Assembly (NCBI RefSeq): GCF_019375475.1
Contig: NZ_JAHXGQ010000001.1
Span: 434,001-498,000 of the forward strand
Length of the DNA stretch: 64,000 nt
From: Saccharothrix obliqua
Lineage (GTDB): Bacteria > Actinomycetota > Actinomycetes > Mycobacteriales > Pseudonocardiaceae
Reading direction: 5' to 3'
Shown: positions 35,617 to 44,210 of the stretch, piece by piece
Layout of the letters: each line of letters opens with the position of its first letter
How positions within the stretch are numbered: the first letter of the stretch is position 1
Made by a program: the position numbers and the translations under genes
Notes under the pieces: generated by a model
The model's database searches: none
The model's input: only the letters and a program-made list of their open reading frames with translations
What the model was told of the DNA's origin: nothing

Positions 35617-36042
35617 ATGACCGGCGTCCCGGAGGCTTTCGACAGGTTCCGCGCGGACCTCGCCGCGGCCGTGACCAGGGGCAGGCGGGCCGCCGCCGCG
35701 GCCGGCGCGAAGAACGCCGCGCTGCGGGACCGGAACCGGGAGTCGGCGCGGCAGGCGCGGGACCGCGCCGTGCGGCCCGGCGAGCACGTGCCGACGCCCG
35801 ACGACGTGCGGCGGGTGGCCACCGGGTTCCGCGAGTACCGGGGTTTGCCGGTGGACCGCTTGCCGGACGCCGCCGAACTGCTCGCGCCGCCCGGGAAATC
35901 GCAGGAGCAAACGGACGCGAATGCAAATACCGCGTCCGCGCCGGAGCCGTCGGGATCGCGCCCGGTGGCCGGGCCGAGCGGCCAACTGCCCCCGGAAACA
36001 GGCGATGACGAGGACTTTTCGCAAGCGCGAATCCTGTACTGA
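35617..36042 (+). CDS. Small helical secretion-locus protein with DDEDF tail (tail B)
   Basis: 141 residues; no family recognised. A charged, Ala/Arg-rich helical first half ('FDRFRADLAAAVTRGRRAAAAAG') is followed by a polar linker and the acidic end 'GDDEDFSQARILY'. The protein at 43629-44090 is built the same way and ends 'DDDDDFGGQSWLT'. ATG 35617 is preceded by GGGTGGGTGG; an upstream ATG at 35602 is less well placed. It lies between the Rv3446c-type gene and the WXG100 pair. Confidence 0.65.
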   Translation: MTGVPEAFDRFRADLAAAVTRGRRAAAAAGAKNAALRDRNRESARQARDRAVRPGEHVPTPDDVRRVATGFREYRGLPVDRLPDAAELLAPPGKSQEQTDANANTASAPEPSGSRPVAGPSGQLPPETGDDEDFSQARILY

Positions 36043-36197
36043 GCCGGCGTGGCGGCGTCGTCCGTTTACTAGCGCAACTACTTCCGAAGAAGTCGCGACA
36101 GCGTGGAACCGGGCGTGGCAGGGTCTGCGTCTGAAGCCGTGTACGAACCGAGAAGGCAACGCATGCCTGATCTCGCCGACTTAGGGGGTCATACCCA

Positions 36198-36515
36198 ATG
36201 GCTGGTTACGCAACCGGAGTCCCGGCGCTCCAGAACGCCGCCAAGGACATCATGGACACCAACGGGAACGTTCAGGGCATCCTGAACAACCTGCGGAACA
36301 CCATCGACGGCCTTGCCCCCGCGTGGAAGGGTTCGGCGGCGGACGCGTTCACCAACCTGATGAACCGCTTCAACGACGACGCCGCCAAGCTCCAGGAGGC
36401 GCTGGTCGGCATCGCCGAGCAGATCACCGGCACGGTGCAGACCTACGTGCAGCAGGAAGAGGAGCAGTCCTCCGAGATGTCGACCATCCTCGGTCGCCTC
36501 GGCGGCGGTGCGTGA
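36198..36515 (+). CDS. WXG100 protein, first partner of the esx pair
   Basis: 105 residues forming two helices around the WXG turn (W43-K-G45 in 'APAWKGSAADAF'). A YxxxE secretion motif follows the second helix (Y83-E87, 'TYVQQEEEQ'). These small proteins are secreted as dimers by ESX systems. By position it corresponds to EsxU of M. tuberculosis ESX-4. The partner gene starts 82 bp downstream, and rplM follows the pair as in mycobacteria. Confidence 0.92.
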   Translation: MAGYATGVPALQNAAKDIMDTNGNVQGILNNLRNTIDGLAPAWKGSAADAFTNLMNRFNDDAAKLQEALVGIAEQITGTVQTYVQQEEEQSSEMSTILGRLGGGA

Positions 36516-36597
36516 CGGCGAATTCATTTTCGCCCGCTCCACTGCTTTTCCTGGAATACCTTTCCGCACAGTGTGACCTGACTTCCAAGGGGAGACC

Positions 36598-36885
36598 ATG
36601 AACGACGAGATCAAGATCGACTTCGGCGCCCTCGGTTCGGCGGCCGGTGACATCCAGAGCCAGGCCAACCAGGTGCAGCAGCAGCTGGAGGACCTGAAGT
36701 CCCGCATCGCGCCCGTCATCGCGCAGTGGGACGGTGCCACCTCCGGCGCCTACCAGGAGGTCCAGGCCAAGTGGGACCAGTCGGCCGCCGACCTCCAGCA
36801 GGTGCTCGCCGCGATCGGCACCGCCGTCGCCTCGGCGAACGACGCCTACTCCGCCGCGGAGCAGAAGAACACCGCGCGTTGGTGA
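36598..36885 (+). CDS. WXG100 protein, second partner of the esx pair
   Basis: 95 residues with the WXG turn W44-D-G46 ('VIAQWDGATSGAY') and a YxxxE motif at Y84-E88 ('NDAYSAAEQ'). In many esx pairs only one partner has the export motif; here both do. By position it corresponds to EsxT. A GGGGAGACC Shine-Dalgarno lies just upstream of ATG 36598. A 550-bp repeat-bearing gap follows. Confidence 0.92.
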   Translation: MNDEIKIDFGALGSAAGDIQSQANQVQQQLEDLKSRIAPVIAQWDGATSGAYQEVQAKWDQSAADLQQVLAAIGTAVASANDAYSAAEQKNTARW

Positions 36886-37278
36886 ACCGCGTCACCGCGT
36901 GACCCCGCGGGCCCCGGAGCCGTCCTCGGCTGCCGGGGCCCGCGCGCGCGGTCGGCACGCCACCGGTCGGGACGCGACCGGTGGGCGCGCCGCGCCACGC
37001 CGGGCGGTCCGGCGGCACGCGGCCCGCTTGTCGGGTCGACACGTGCCGGCTCGGCGGCCCGCGCCGGACCGGTCGTGACCGGGCGGGCACGTGTCGACCC
37101 GGCGATCCGCACCGCGCGGTCGTGACCGGGCGGGCACGTGCCGACCCGGCGGCCCGCGCCGCGCGGTCGTGACCGGGCGGGCACGTGCCGACCCGGCGGC
37201 CCGCACCGGACCGGTCGTGACCGACCGGCACGTGGCAGCGCGCCGGCACCCCGGCCGGGGCGGTCGAGGGGGGTCGTT
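36886..37278. other. Non-coding region between the esx pair and rplM
   Basis: Apart from the 47-bp tandem repeats (37027-37240) nothing gene-like is seen. The base composition is very GC-rich, and open frames here are shadows of the repeats. Confidence 0.6.
37027..37240 (+). repeat. About four imperfect 47-bp tandem repeats
   Basis: CGTGACC words recur at 37074, 37121, 37168 and 37216, i.e. periods of 47, 47 and 48 bp. Each unit holds CACGTG within 'GGCACGTGCCGACCCGGCG' or a close variant. The first unit (from 37027) and the last are more diverged. Function unknown; the CACGTG palindromes could bind a protein. Confidence 0.85.
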
Positions 37279-37308
37279 TTGACCCGACCATGACCCACCC
37301 GGTATCTT
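37279..37308 (+). promoter_or_regulatory. rplM-rpsI promoter
   Basis: TTGACC (37279-37284) and TATCTT (37303-37308), 18 bp apart, form the best vegetative promoter match in this part of the window. Transcription from it would give a leader of about 120 nt before the rplM GTG. Confidence 0.65.
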
Positions 37309-37435
37309 CCTACGTTGTTGTGCGGTACTCGGTGCGCACTCGCGTGCCGTGTTCTGGTCCACCTGCCCACCTGGGGTGCCTGGCCTGAGCAGCCGCCGCA
37401 ATGACCCCAGACGCAAGTGACGACGAGGTAGACCC

Positions 37436-37879
37436 GTGCGCACGTACAGCCCGAAGCCCGGCGAGGTGACCCGAGCCTGGCACGTGATCGACGCCCAGGA
37501 CGTGGTGCTCGGTCGGCTCGCCACCCAGGCCGCGACGCTGCTGCGCGGCAAGCACAAGCCGACTTACGCCCCCCACGTTGACACCGGTGACTTCGTCATC
37601 ATCGTCAACGCGGACAAGGTGGCGCTGACCGGCAAGAAGCGCGACCAGGAGTTCGTGTACCGCCACTCCGGCCACCCCGGCGGCCTGCGTCAGAAGTCGT
37701 TCGGCGAGGTGCTCGACACCCGGGCCGACCGGCTGGTCGAGAAGGCCATCAAGGGCATGCTGCCCAAGAACCGCCTCGGCCGCGTGATCGCAGCCAAGCT
37801 CAAGGTCTACACGGGCCCGACCCACCCGCACGCGGCGCAGCAGCCGCAGCCGTTCGAGATCAAGAAGGTCGCCCAGTGA
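37436..37879 (+). CDS. rplM: 50S ribosomal protein L13
   Basis: 147 residues; an early-assembly large-subunit protein. Seen: '[41 protein letters not shown]' at the start and '[31 protein letters not shown]' near the end. GTG 37436 is the usual start position. The TGA overlaps the rpsI GTG (GTGA). The rplM-rpsI pair directly downstream of the esx genes matches M. tuberculosis. Confidence 0.97.
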   Translation: MRTYSPKPGEVTRAWHVIDAQDVVLGRLATQAATLLRGKHKPTYAPHVDTGDFVIIVNADKVALTGKKRDQEFVYRHSGHPGGLRQKSFGEVLDTRADRLVEKAIKGMLPKNRLGRVIAAKLKVYTGPTHPHAAQQPQPFEIKKVAQ

Positions 37880-38430
37880 CCGAGCCGTACACCGAGGAAG
37901 CCGAAGTGACCACCCCTGAGGTCGACGCGCCGGTCGAGGCCGAGGCCCCGGCCGAGGTCGAAGCCGTCGAGTCCGCCGACGTGGACGAGGCCGCCGAGCA
38001 GGCGCCCGCCCCCGTCGCCCGCCCCGTGCTCAGCGCGGGCGCGCACCACCTGGCGCAGACCGTGGGCCGCCGCAAGGAGGCCATCGTCCGCGTGCGCCTG
38101 CTGCCCGGCACCGGCAAGTTCACCCTGAACGGGAAGTCGCTGGAGCAGTATTTCCCGAACAAGGTGCACCAGCAGCTCATCCGCGAGCCCCTGGTGACCA
38201 CCGAGAAGCCCGAGACCTTCGACGTCGTCGCGAACCTGCGCGGCGGCGGCACCACCGGTCAGGCCGGCGCGCTGCGCCTGGCCATCGCCCGCGCGCTGAT
38301 CGCCGTGGACTCCGAGGACCGCCCGGTGCTGAAGAAGGCCGGCTTCCTCACCCGTGACCCCCGGGTCAAGGAGCGCAAGAAGTACGGCCTCAAGAAGGCG
38401 CGCAAGGCGCCTCAGTACAGCAAGCGCTGA
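37876..38430 (+). CDS. rpsI: 30S ribosomal protein S9
   Basis: 184 residues, long for S9 because of an acidic N-terminal extension of about 55 residues rich in Glu/Ala/Val. The S9 domain follows ('[33 protein letters not shown]') and the conserved C-terminus '[20 protein letters not shown]' ends in the Lys-Arg that contacts P-site tRNA. Extensions of this type are common in actinobacterial S9. Confidence 0.97.
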   Translation: MTEPYTEEAEVTTPEVDAPVEAEAPAEVEAVESADVDEAAEQAPAPVARPVLSAGAHHLAQTVGRRKEAIVRVRLLPGTGKFTLNGKSLEQYFPNKVHQQLIREPLVTTEKPETFDVVANLRGGGTTGQAGALRLAIARALIAVDSEDRPVLKKAGFLTRDPRVKERKKYGLKKARKAPQYSKR

Positions 38431-38449
38431 TCGAGCGCCGAGCACCACC

Positions 38450-38497
38450 CTGCGGGAGCAGTCAGTTCTTCACCGAACTGCTGCTCCCGCAGTCTTT
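38450..38497 (+). terminator. Intrinsic terminator after rpsI
   Basis: CTGCGGGAGCAG (38450-38461) pairs with CTGCTCCCGCAG (38481-38492). An inner stem (CAGTTC 38463-38468 with GAACTG 38475-38480) extends it, and TCTTTT follows. A strong terminator separating rpsI from glmM. Confidence 0.92.
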
Positions 38498-38542
38498 TCC
38501 CCACCCGGCGATGTGTGGTTGATCACGGAGGTCATGGCGGTC

Positions 38543-39877
38543 ATGGGTCGGTTGTTCGGCACGGACGGTGTACGTGGTCTGGCGAACGCCGACCTCACCC
38601 CCGAACTCGCGTTGTCGGTCGCCGCGTCGGCGGCCCGCGTGCTCGCCGAACACGATCGCTCGCACCGACCCGTGGCCGTGGTCGGCCGCGACCCGCGGGC
38701 CAGCGGCGAGATGCTGGAAGCCGCCGTCGTGGCGGGCCTGACCGCCTCCGGCGCGGACGTGCTGCGCGTGGGCGTGCTGCCGACGCCCGCCGTCGCGCAC
38801 CTGGTCGGAGCGCTGGGCGCGGACATGGGCGTGATGATCTCCGCCTCGCACAACCCGATGCCCGACAACGGCATCAAGCTGTTCGGCGGTGGCGGGCACA
38901 AGCTGCCGGACGCCGTCGAGGACGAGATCGAGCGCAAGATGGGTGAGGCGCACACCCGGCCCACCGGCGCGGAGATCGGCCGCGTGCGTGACGTCGAGGA
39001 CGCCGAGGCCCGGTACGTGCGGCACCTGCTGGACGTGACGCCGCACCGCCTGGACGGCCTCAAGGTCGTGGTGGACTGCGCGCACGGCGCCGCGTACGCC
39101 GCCGCGCCGGACGCCTACCGCCGGGCGGGCGCCGAGGTCATCGCCATCCACGCCGCGCCCGACGGCCTGAACATCAACGACGGCTGCGGCTCCACCCACC
39201 TGGACCTGGTGCGTGCCGCCGTCCTGGAGCACGGGGCCGACCTGGGCATCGCGCACGACGGCGACGCGGACCGCTGCCTCGCGGTGGACGCGGCGGGCAA
39301 CGAGGTCGACGGCGACCAGATCATGGCCGTCATCGCGCTGGCCATGCAGGAAGCGGGCGAGCTGACCGACGACACGCTCGTGGCGACCGTGATGAGCAAC
39401 CTCGGCCTGCACATCGCCATGCGCGAGCACGGTGTGACGCTGCGCACCACGGCCGTGGGTGACCGGTACGTGCTGGAGGAGCTGCACGCGGGCGGGTTCG
39501 CGCTCGGCGGCGAGCAGTCGGGCCACGTGGTGCTGCCCGCCCACGCCACCACCGGTGACGGTCTGCTGACCGCGCTGCGGCTGATGTCGCGGATGGCGCA
39601 GACCGGGAAACCGCTGGCCGAGCTGGCGGGCGTGATGCGCCGCCTGCCGCAGGTGCTGATCAACGTCGTCGTCGGCGACAAGGCGGCCGTGGCCGGTGCC
39701 GCCGCGGTGAACGACGCCGTGGCCGCGGTCAGCGAGGAGCTGGGTGACACCGGTCGCGTGCTGTTGCGGCCGTCCGGCACCGAGCAGCTGGTGCGGGTCA
39801 TGGTGGAGGCGTCGACGCACGAACTCGCGGAGTCCGCCGCGCGCCGCCTCGCCGGTGTGGTTTCCTCGGTGGGCTGA
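38543..39877 (+). CDS. glmM: Phosphoglucosamine mutase
   Basis: Interconverts glucosamine-6-P and glucosamine-1-P for UDP-GlcNAc and cell-wall synthesis. From ATG 38543 the protein is 444 residues, starting '[15 protein letters not shown]'. The phosphoserine loop '[15 protein letters not shown]' and metal loop 'DGDADRC' are intact, as is the sugar loop 'GGEQSGH' and the C-terminal '[14 protein letters not shown]'. An upstream in-frame ATG at 38534 is too close to GGAGG (38528-38532). Works with glmS, located 6.6 kb downstream. Confidence 0.97.
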   Translation: MGRLFGTDGVRGLANADLTPELALSVAASAARVLAEHDRSHRPVAVVGRDPRASGEMLEAAVVAGLTASGADVLRVGVLPTPAVAHLVGALGADMGVMISASHNPMPDNGIKLFGGGGHKLPDAVEDEIERKMGEAHTRPTGAEIGRVRDVEDAEARYVRHLLDVTPHRLDGLKVVVDCAHGAAYAAAPDAYRRAGAEVIAIHAAPDGLNINDGCGSTHLDLVRAAVLEHGADLGIAHDGDADRCLAVDAAGNEVDGDQIMAVIALAMQEAGELTDDTLVATVMSNLGLHIAMREHGVTLRTTAVGDRYVLEELHAGGFALGGEQSGHVVLPAHATTGDGLLTALRLMSRMAQTGKPLAELAGVMRRLPQVLINVVVGDKAAVAGAAAVNDAVAAVSEELGDTGRVLLRPSGTEQLVRVMVEASTHELAESAARRLAGVVSSVG

Positions 39878-39905
39878 CGCCGTCTAGTCCGTCGGGGGTG
39901 CCGGA

Positions 39906-40301
39906 ATGGGCATTGGCTTCATCCCGCTGATCGGGATCGTGCTGCTCGTCATCGCCGCGGTGGTGGTGGTCGTCGTGCTGGTGAAGAGGAGCAGGAGCCG
40001 CGCCGCCCAACCCGGCTACGGCCCGCCTCCCGGCTACGGTCAGCCCTTCCCGGGTCAGCCCGTTCAGGGGCAACCCTTCCCGGGGCAGCCCCTTCCCGGC
40101 CAACCGGCCCCGGGTCAGGCGTTTCCCGGACAGCCCGGTCCGCCGACCCCGGGTCAAGCCTTCCCGGGGCAGTTCGCGCCCGGCGGCACCCCGCCCGCCC
40201 AGGGGGCGCCCGGGTGGCCCGACCCGAACGGTCCGGGTGGGTCCGGCCAGGGTCCGCGGCCCCCATTCCCGCAGACGCAGTTCCCGCCCTCGCCGCAGTA
40301 G
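39906..40301 (+). CDS. Single-pass membrane protein with Pro-Gly-Gln repeats
   Basis: 131 residues. One N-terminal membrane helix (about 4-26, 'GFIPLIGIVLLVIAAVVVVVVL') then a basic stop-transfer 'KRSRSR' and a low-complexity tail made of PGQ/FPGQP repeats. Function unknown. Such Pro/Gly/Gln tails are flexible and are seen on actinobacterial membrane and secretion-associated proteins. It sits between glmM and the second substrate block. Confidence 0.7.
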   Translation: MGIGFIPLIGIVLLVIAAVVVVVVLVKRSRSRAAQPGYGPPPGYGQPFPGQPVQGQPFPGQPLPGQPAPGQAFPGQPGPPTPGQAFPGQFAPGGTPPAQGAPGWPDPNGPGGSGQGPRPPFPQTQFPPSPQ

Positions 40302-40477
40302 TCGCGCACCCCCGGCCGCCACTCGCGCGTTCACACCTGCAAGGAGCAGGTGGGAATTGCCGCGAAGCGGTCCCGGTGGCTGTCACGATGGGAACCGGGT
40401 ACCGGGGCGTCGCGTCCCAACGAACGAGTTCGGCTGAAGGGTCGTGGCCGTCGTGCCACGGAGGGGAGTGAGGCGCC

Positions 40478-40780
40478 GTGGCCGGTTACAACACCAGCAC
40501 CGAGGCGATGCAAAAAGCCTCGAAGGGCATTTCCGACGCCGCGAAGGACACGGGGGAAGACCTCAAGAAGGTCGGTCAGACGGAAACCGCCGACGCCGAT
40601 TTCGGCCAGGCGCACAAACAGCACTTCGGCAAGTACAAGTCCGGGATCGAGAATTTCGGCAAGGGTATCGCCAACATGGCGGGCACGCTCCAGGGTTTCG
40701 CGGGCCGGATCGCGTCCGGCGCCGCGACCTACGGTGACGTCGAGGCGACGAACGCGACCAACGTGGGGAGCCAGCACTGA
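40478..40780 (+). CDS. Small helical ESX-associated protein (Rv3440c position)
   Basis: 100 residues, mostly helical, starting at GTG 40478 with GGAGGGGAG upstream. No W-x-G is present, but 'ATYGDVEATN' near the C-terminus has a YxxxE export-type motif (Y-G-D-V-E). It ends one base into the next start (TGATG), so it is coupled to the large substrate-like protein. By position (after glmM) it corresponds to Rv3440c. Probably a secreted or chaperone-like partner. Confidence 0.7.
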   Translation: MAGYNTSTEAMQKASKGISDAAKDTGEDLKKVGQTETADADFGQAHKQHFGKYKSGIENFGKGIANMAGTLQGFAGRIASGAATYGDVEATNATNVGSQH

Positions 40781-43632
40781 TGGCCGGGCCGAGCTGGGAC
40801 GACGTGAAGGCGGTCCTCGACGACCCGAACGTGTCCGAGGAGAAGAAGGCGGACTTGATGCACGCCTACGTCTCCGCCACCCCGCCGTGGGACATCCCGG
40901 ACGGCGCCGACACGTACAAGGACCGGTACGACACCTCGAGCTTCTGGAACTGGGGCGACTACGCGGGTCGCGGCGACAACCTCCAGAGCCGCCTGGACGA
41001 GGCGAAGGCCGAGAGCGACACCAAGGGCTACAACAGCCGCGAGCAGACCAAGGCCGTGGACGAGGGCCAGAAGTCGCTGGAGGGCAAGCAGCCGCCGACC
41101 GCGGCCGGTTCCGGCACCAAGACGTCGGACGAGCTGTTCGACGCGGGCAAGGCCGGCCTGAAGGTCTTCGAGAAGTTCCTGCCGATCTGGAACAACCGGC
41201 CCGGCGACTGCCTCGGCAACACGTCCAACCTGGACTTCGGCAACCACATCCAGAAGCCGTACGACGAGCAGCGCGGCATCAACTTCCAGAAGCTGCTCCA
41301 GGAAGCCGACGAGTTCAGCACCGCCAAGTCGAAGATCGACGACATGAAGGCGGACGTCGACGGGCAGCTCAAGACGCTGTACGGCGAGTGGGAGGGCAAG
41401 GCCGCCACCAAGTCGTACGAGCACTACACGGACCAGATCGTCCCGAAGATCACCGAACTCGGCGACGGCCTGAACGGCGCGGCGGACCTGACCCGGACCG
41501 CGGTCGGCGGCGTGTACCAGTTGTGCAAGGGCAAGGCGGACGAGGTCCTGGACATGTACCGGGAGCGGATCGCCAAGGCCGACACGTACATGGCGGAGAA
41601 GGTCGTCTCGTTCGCGCGTGGCGAGGGCGACTACTCCAAGGACCGCGTGCGTGAGATCGCGGGTTGGGTCGACTCGGTGGTCGAGGGCAGCAACATCGCC
41701 GACCGCCTCAACGACGACGACTGCTCCTTGAACGACGAGAACAAGGAGTACGCGATCAACCAGTGCAAGCGCTGGATCCAGCAGTCGTTCAACGTCGAGT
41801 TCTGGGGCCTGTACGAGCAGTTCAAGGGCTGCTGCGAGGACACCAAGACCTCGGTGGACGGCAAGTGGGAGACGCTCGCCTCCTACATGGCCGAGTTCGA
41901 GAACCCGTTCCCCGCGCCCGCCGACGACAAGGGCGGCGATGACGGCAACGGGAACGGGAACGGCAACGGCACTGGGAACGGGAACGGGAACGGCACGGGG
42001 GGCAGCACCGGCACCGGCGGTGGTGGCGGCACCGGCACCGGTGGCGGCTCGGGTTCCGGTGGCGGCGGCGGGACGCCGTCCGTGCCGGAGATCCCGAAGC
42101 CGGAGAACCCGCTCGACAAGGACGGCGACGGCAAGCCGGACGTCAAGATCCCCGGTGACACCGACGGTGACGGCAAGCCCGACGTCAAGATCCCGGGCGA
42201 CACCGACGGCGACGGCAAGCCCGACGACCTCGACGGCGACGGCAAACCCGACGGCAAGCCGGACGGGCTGAAGGGCGAGGAGGAAGCGCCCGAGACCGTC
42301 ACCATCAAGAGCGGTGACAACGAGATCAAGGTCACCGAGCCGGACGCCAACGGCCACGTGAAGATCACCGTCGACACGCCGACCAGCGAGCCGAAGACCT
42401 ACGACGTCGACTTCAGCAAGAACCCCGACGCGCTCAAGGCCCTCACCGGCCAGCAGGGCGGTGCGGCGTTGGCCGGAGCGTTGGCGGGTGCGACGCCGAC
42501 CACCCCCGGCACGCCGACCGCTCCCGGCGCACCGACGACGCCCGGCGCGCCCGACGCCGCCACGCCGGTGGCGGCGGGTCCGGACGGCAAGGCGCTGATC
42601 CAGCTGGAGGGCCTGGCGATCACCGCCGAGGTCGACCCGCTGACCGGCGAGATCAACCTGACCGTGGACAACGGCGACGGCACCCCCGAGGAGTACGGCG
42701 TCGAGTTCGGCGAGGACTCGAAGGACGTCCCCGGCATCCCCACCATCGAAGGCGCCGTGCCGCTGCCCGCCGAGGGCGACCAGGTGACCACCATGCCCGC
42801 GCCCGCCGACGAGACGTTCCGACCGGAACCCCCGCTCGCCGACGGCGGGTCCGGTGGCGGTGCGGGGGCGGGCTTCACCACCGCGGAAGGCACCCTCGCC
42901 GCCGACATCGGTTTCGACCGGGTCGAGACGGCCCCGGCCGCCGGTTTCGCGCCGGACAGCGCGGTTCCCGCGAGCGCGACGGCGGCGGCCGGCTTCGCGG
43001 CGGCCGACGCCGGCCTGGCGACACCGCCCTCCGGCTTCACCCCGCCGTCCGGTTTCACCCCTCCCGAGGCGATGCCCGGCGGTGCCGCGCACTCCGGGTT
43101 CGGCTTCACCGAGCCGGTCGCGCAGCAGTCCTCGTTCTCGCCGCCGGGGCAGTTCTCGCCGGGGCAGTTCGCACCGGCCGACCACGGCCCGCTGGTGGCG
43201 TCCGACCCGAGCGGCACGACGACGGCGTCCGGCGCGTCCGTGTTCGGCGGTTCCGGCGGGACGAGCGGGTTCAACGGTGCGGACTCGGTGCTCGGCGGCG
43301 GTTCGCCGGGTGCGGACAACACGTGGACCAGTCCGCCGTCCGACCGCGCCGACCAGGGGTTGAACGCCGACACCAACACGTCCAACGCGGGGCAGCCCGG
43401 TGGGGCGACGTTGCCGTCCATGCAGGACCAGCACGCGCAGTCGGCCCAGAGCCCGATGGGTGGCGGCATGATGGGCGGCGGGATGATGGGTGGTGGCATG
43501 GCGGGTGCCGGCCAGCAGCAGGGCGGTGACAGCGAGCGCAGCCCGGGGCAGTGGCGCACCACCGGTTCGCTGTTCGACGACGACCTGAGCCTCAGCCGCG
43601 TGCAGGGCGTGCTGGGTGAGGAGGGCCGATGA
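40780..43632 (+). CDS. Large WXG-type secretion substrate with DxDGDG repeats and conserved tail (tail A)
   Basis: 950 residues. A helical N-terminal region (about 1-385) contains 'YGEWEGKAATKSYEHY', a W-E-G turn, and several Cys. A Gly/Asn/Thr-rich linker follows (about 388-440), then four acidic repeats of the DxDGDGKPD type (about 446-497), which resemble calcium-binding thrombospondin-3/dockerin loops. Next come a beta-rich stretch, an Ala/Pro/Gly-rich region and the tail 'GGGMMGGGMMGGGM...TTGSLFDDDLSLSRVQGVLGEEGR'. The tail matches the substrate at 19515-20618. The position corresponds to Rv3439c. Confidence 0.75.
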   Translation: MAGPSWDDVKAVLDDPNVSEEKKADLMHAYVSATPPWDIPDGADTYKDRYDTSSFWNWGDYAGRGDNLQSRLDEAKAESDTKGYNSREQTKAVDEGQKSLEGKQPPTAAGSGTKTSDELFDAGKAGLKVFEKFLPIWNNRPGDCLGNTSNLDFGNHIQKPYDEQRGINFQKLLQEADEFSTAKSKIDDMKADVDGQLKTLYGEWEGKAATKSYEHYTDQIVPKITELGDGLNGAADLTRTAVGGVYQLCKGKADEVLDMYRERIAKADTYMAEKVVSFARGEGDYSKDRVREIAGWVDSVVEGSNIADRLNDDDCSLNDENKEYAINQCKRWIQQSFNVEFWGLYEQFKGCCEDTKTSVDGKWETLASYMAEFENPFPAPADDKGGDDGNGNGNGNGTGNGNGNGTGGSTGTGGGGGTGTGGGSGSGGGGGTPSVPEIPKPENPLDKDGDGKPDVKIPGDTDGDGKPDVKIPGDTDGDGKPDDLDGDGKPDGKPDGLKGEEEAPETVTIKSGDNEIKVTEPDANGHVKITVDTPTSEPKTYDVDFSKNPDALKALTGQQGGAALAGALAGATPTTPGTPTAPGAPTTPGAPDAATPVAAGPDGKALIQLEGLAITAEVDPLTGEINLTVDNGDGTPEEYGVEFGEDSKDVPGIPTIEGAVPLPAEGDQVTTMPAPADETFRPEPPLADGGSGGGAGAGFTTAEGTLAADIGFDRVETAPAAGFAPDSAVPASATAAAGFAAADAGLATPPSGFTPPSGFTPPEAMPGGAAHSGFGFTEPVAQQSSFSPPGQFSPGQFAPADHGPLVASDPSGTTTASGASVFGGSGGTSGFNGADSVLGGGSPGADNTWTSPPSDRADQGLNADTNTSNAGQPGGATLPSMQDQHAQSAQSPMGGGMMGGGMMGGGMAGAGQQQGGDSERSPGQWRTTGSLFDDDLSLSRVQGVLGEEGR

Positions 43633-44090
43633 GCGTCGCGTCGGACCGGTTGGCCGCGGCCAAGAGCCGGATGGACCAGATCTCCCGCGAGCACGCCGAC
43701 CGGCGGGAGCTGAGGGAACGCCACTCCCGGGAGGCCAGGGAGAAGGCGGGGCAGAGCCTCGACAAGCAGGCCGCGGTCGCGGAGAAGACCATCGAGCGCA
43801 TCCAGGAGGCCGGCAAGCGCCAGAAGGCAGCCGGCGGCTGGGGCACCACGGCGGCCACCGAGAAGAAGGGCGGCGAGTACCGCTTCGGGGCGGAGGAGGA
43901 CGAACCCACCTACGAGGCCCCCGCGCCCGGCAACACCTGGGTGTCCTCCACCCCGCCGCCACCCACCCCGCCCCCGCCGGTCACGCCACCGCCACCCGCA
44001 CCCCGCCCGACTCCGCCGCGCCCGGCACCACGCCGCCCGGCTCCGGTGGACGACGATGACGATTTCGGCGGGCAGAGCTGGCTGACATGA
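43629..44090 (+). CDS. Small helical protein with DDDDDF tail (tail B)
   Basis: 153 residues, start ATG overlapping the stop of the large substrate gene (ATGA). A charged coiled-coil-like first half ('AKSRMDQISREHADRRELRERHSREAREKAG') is followed by a Pro/Thr-rich stretch and the acidic end 'DDDDDFGGQSWLT'. It pairs in design with the protein at 35617-36042. No named family recognised; probably cytosolic helper or co-substrate of the secretion system. Confidence 0.65.
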   Translation: MSVASDRLAAAKSRMDQISREHADRRELRERHSREAREKAGQSLDKQAAVAEKTIERIQEAGKRQKAAGGWGTTAATEKKGGEYRFGAEEDEPTYEAPAPGNTWVSSTPPPPTPPPPVTPPPPAPRPTPPRPAPRRPAPVDDDDDFGGQSWLT

Positions 44091-44210
44091 GCCCGAGCCG
44101 ACCGGCCGGCCCCCGCGCCCGCCGGGTCGGGTGCCCGGCCGGGTCGCACTCCGGTCGGTGTGCGCTCGCCGGACTCGGCGCCCGCAGGCCCCGGCCGGCC
44201 GAGGGCGCGG

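Noticed and set aside
37027-37240. CRISPR-like array
   Set aside because: Units are contiguous 47-bp repeats without distinct spacers, and no cas genes are present.
44091-44210. Terminator between the convergent genes ending at 44090 and 44211
   Set aside because: GC-rich with some local complementarity, but no clean stem comparable with the other terminators.
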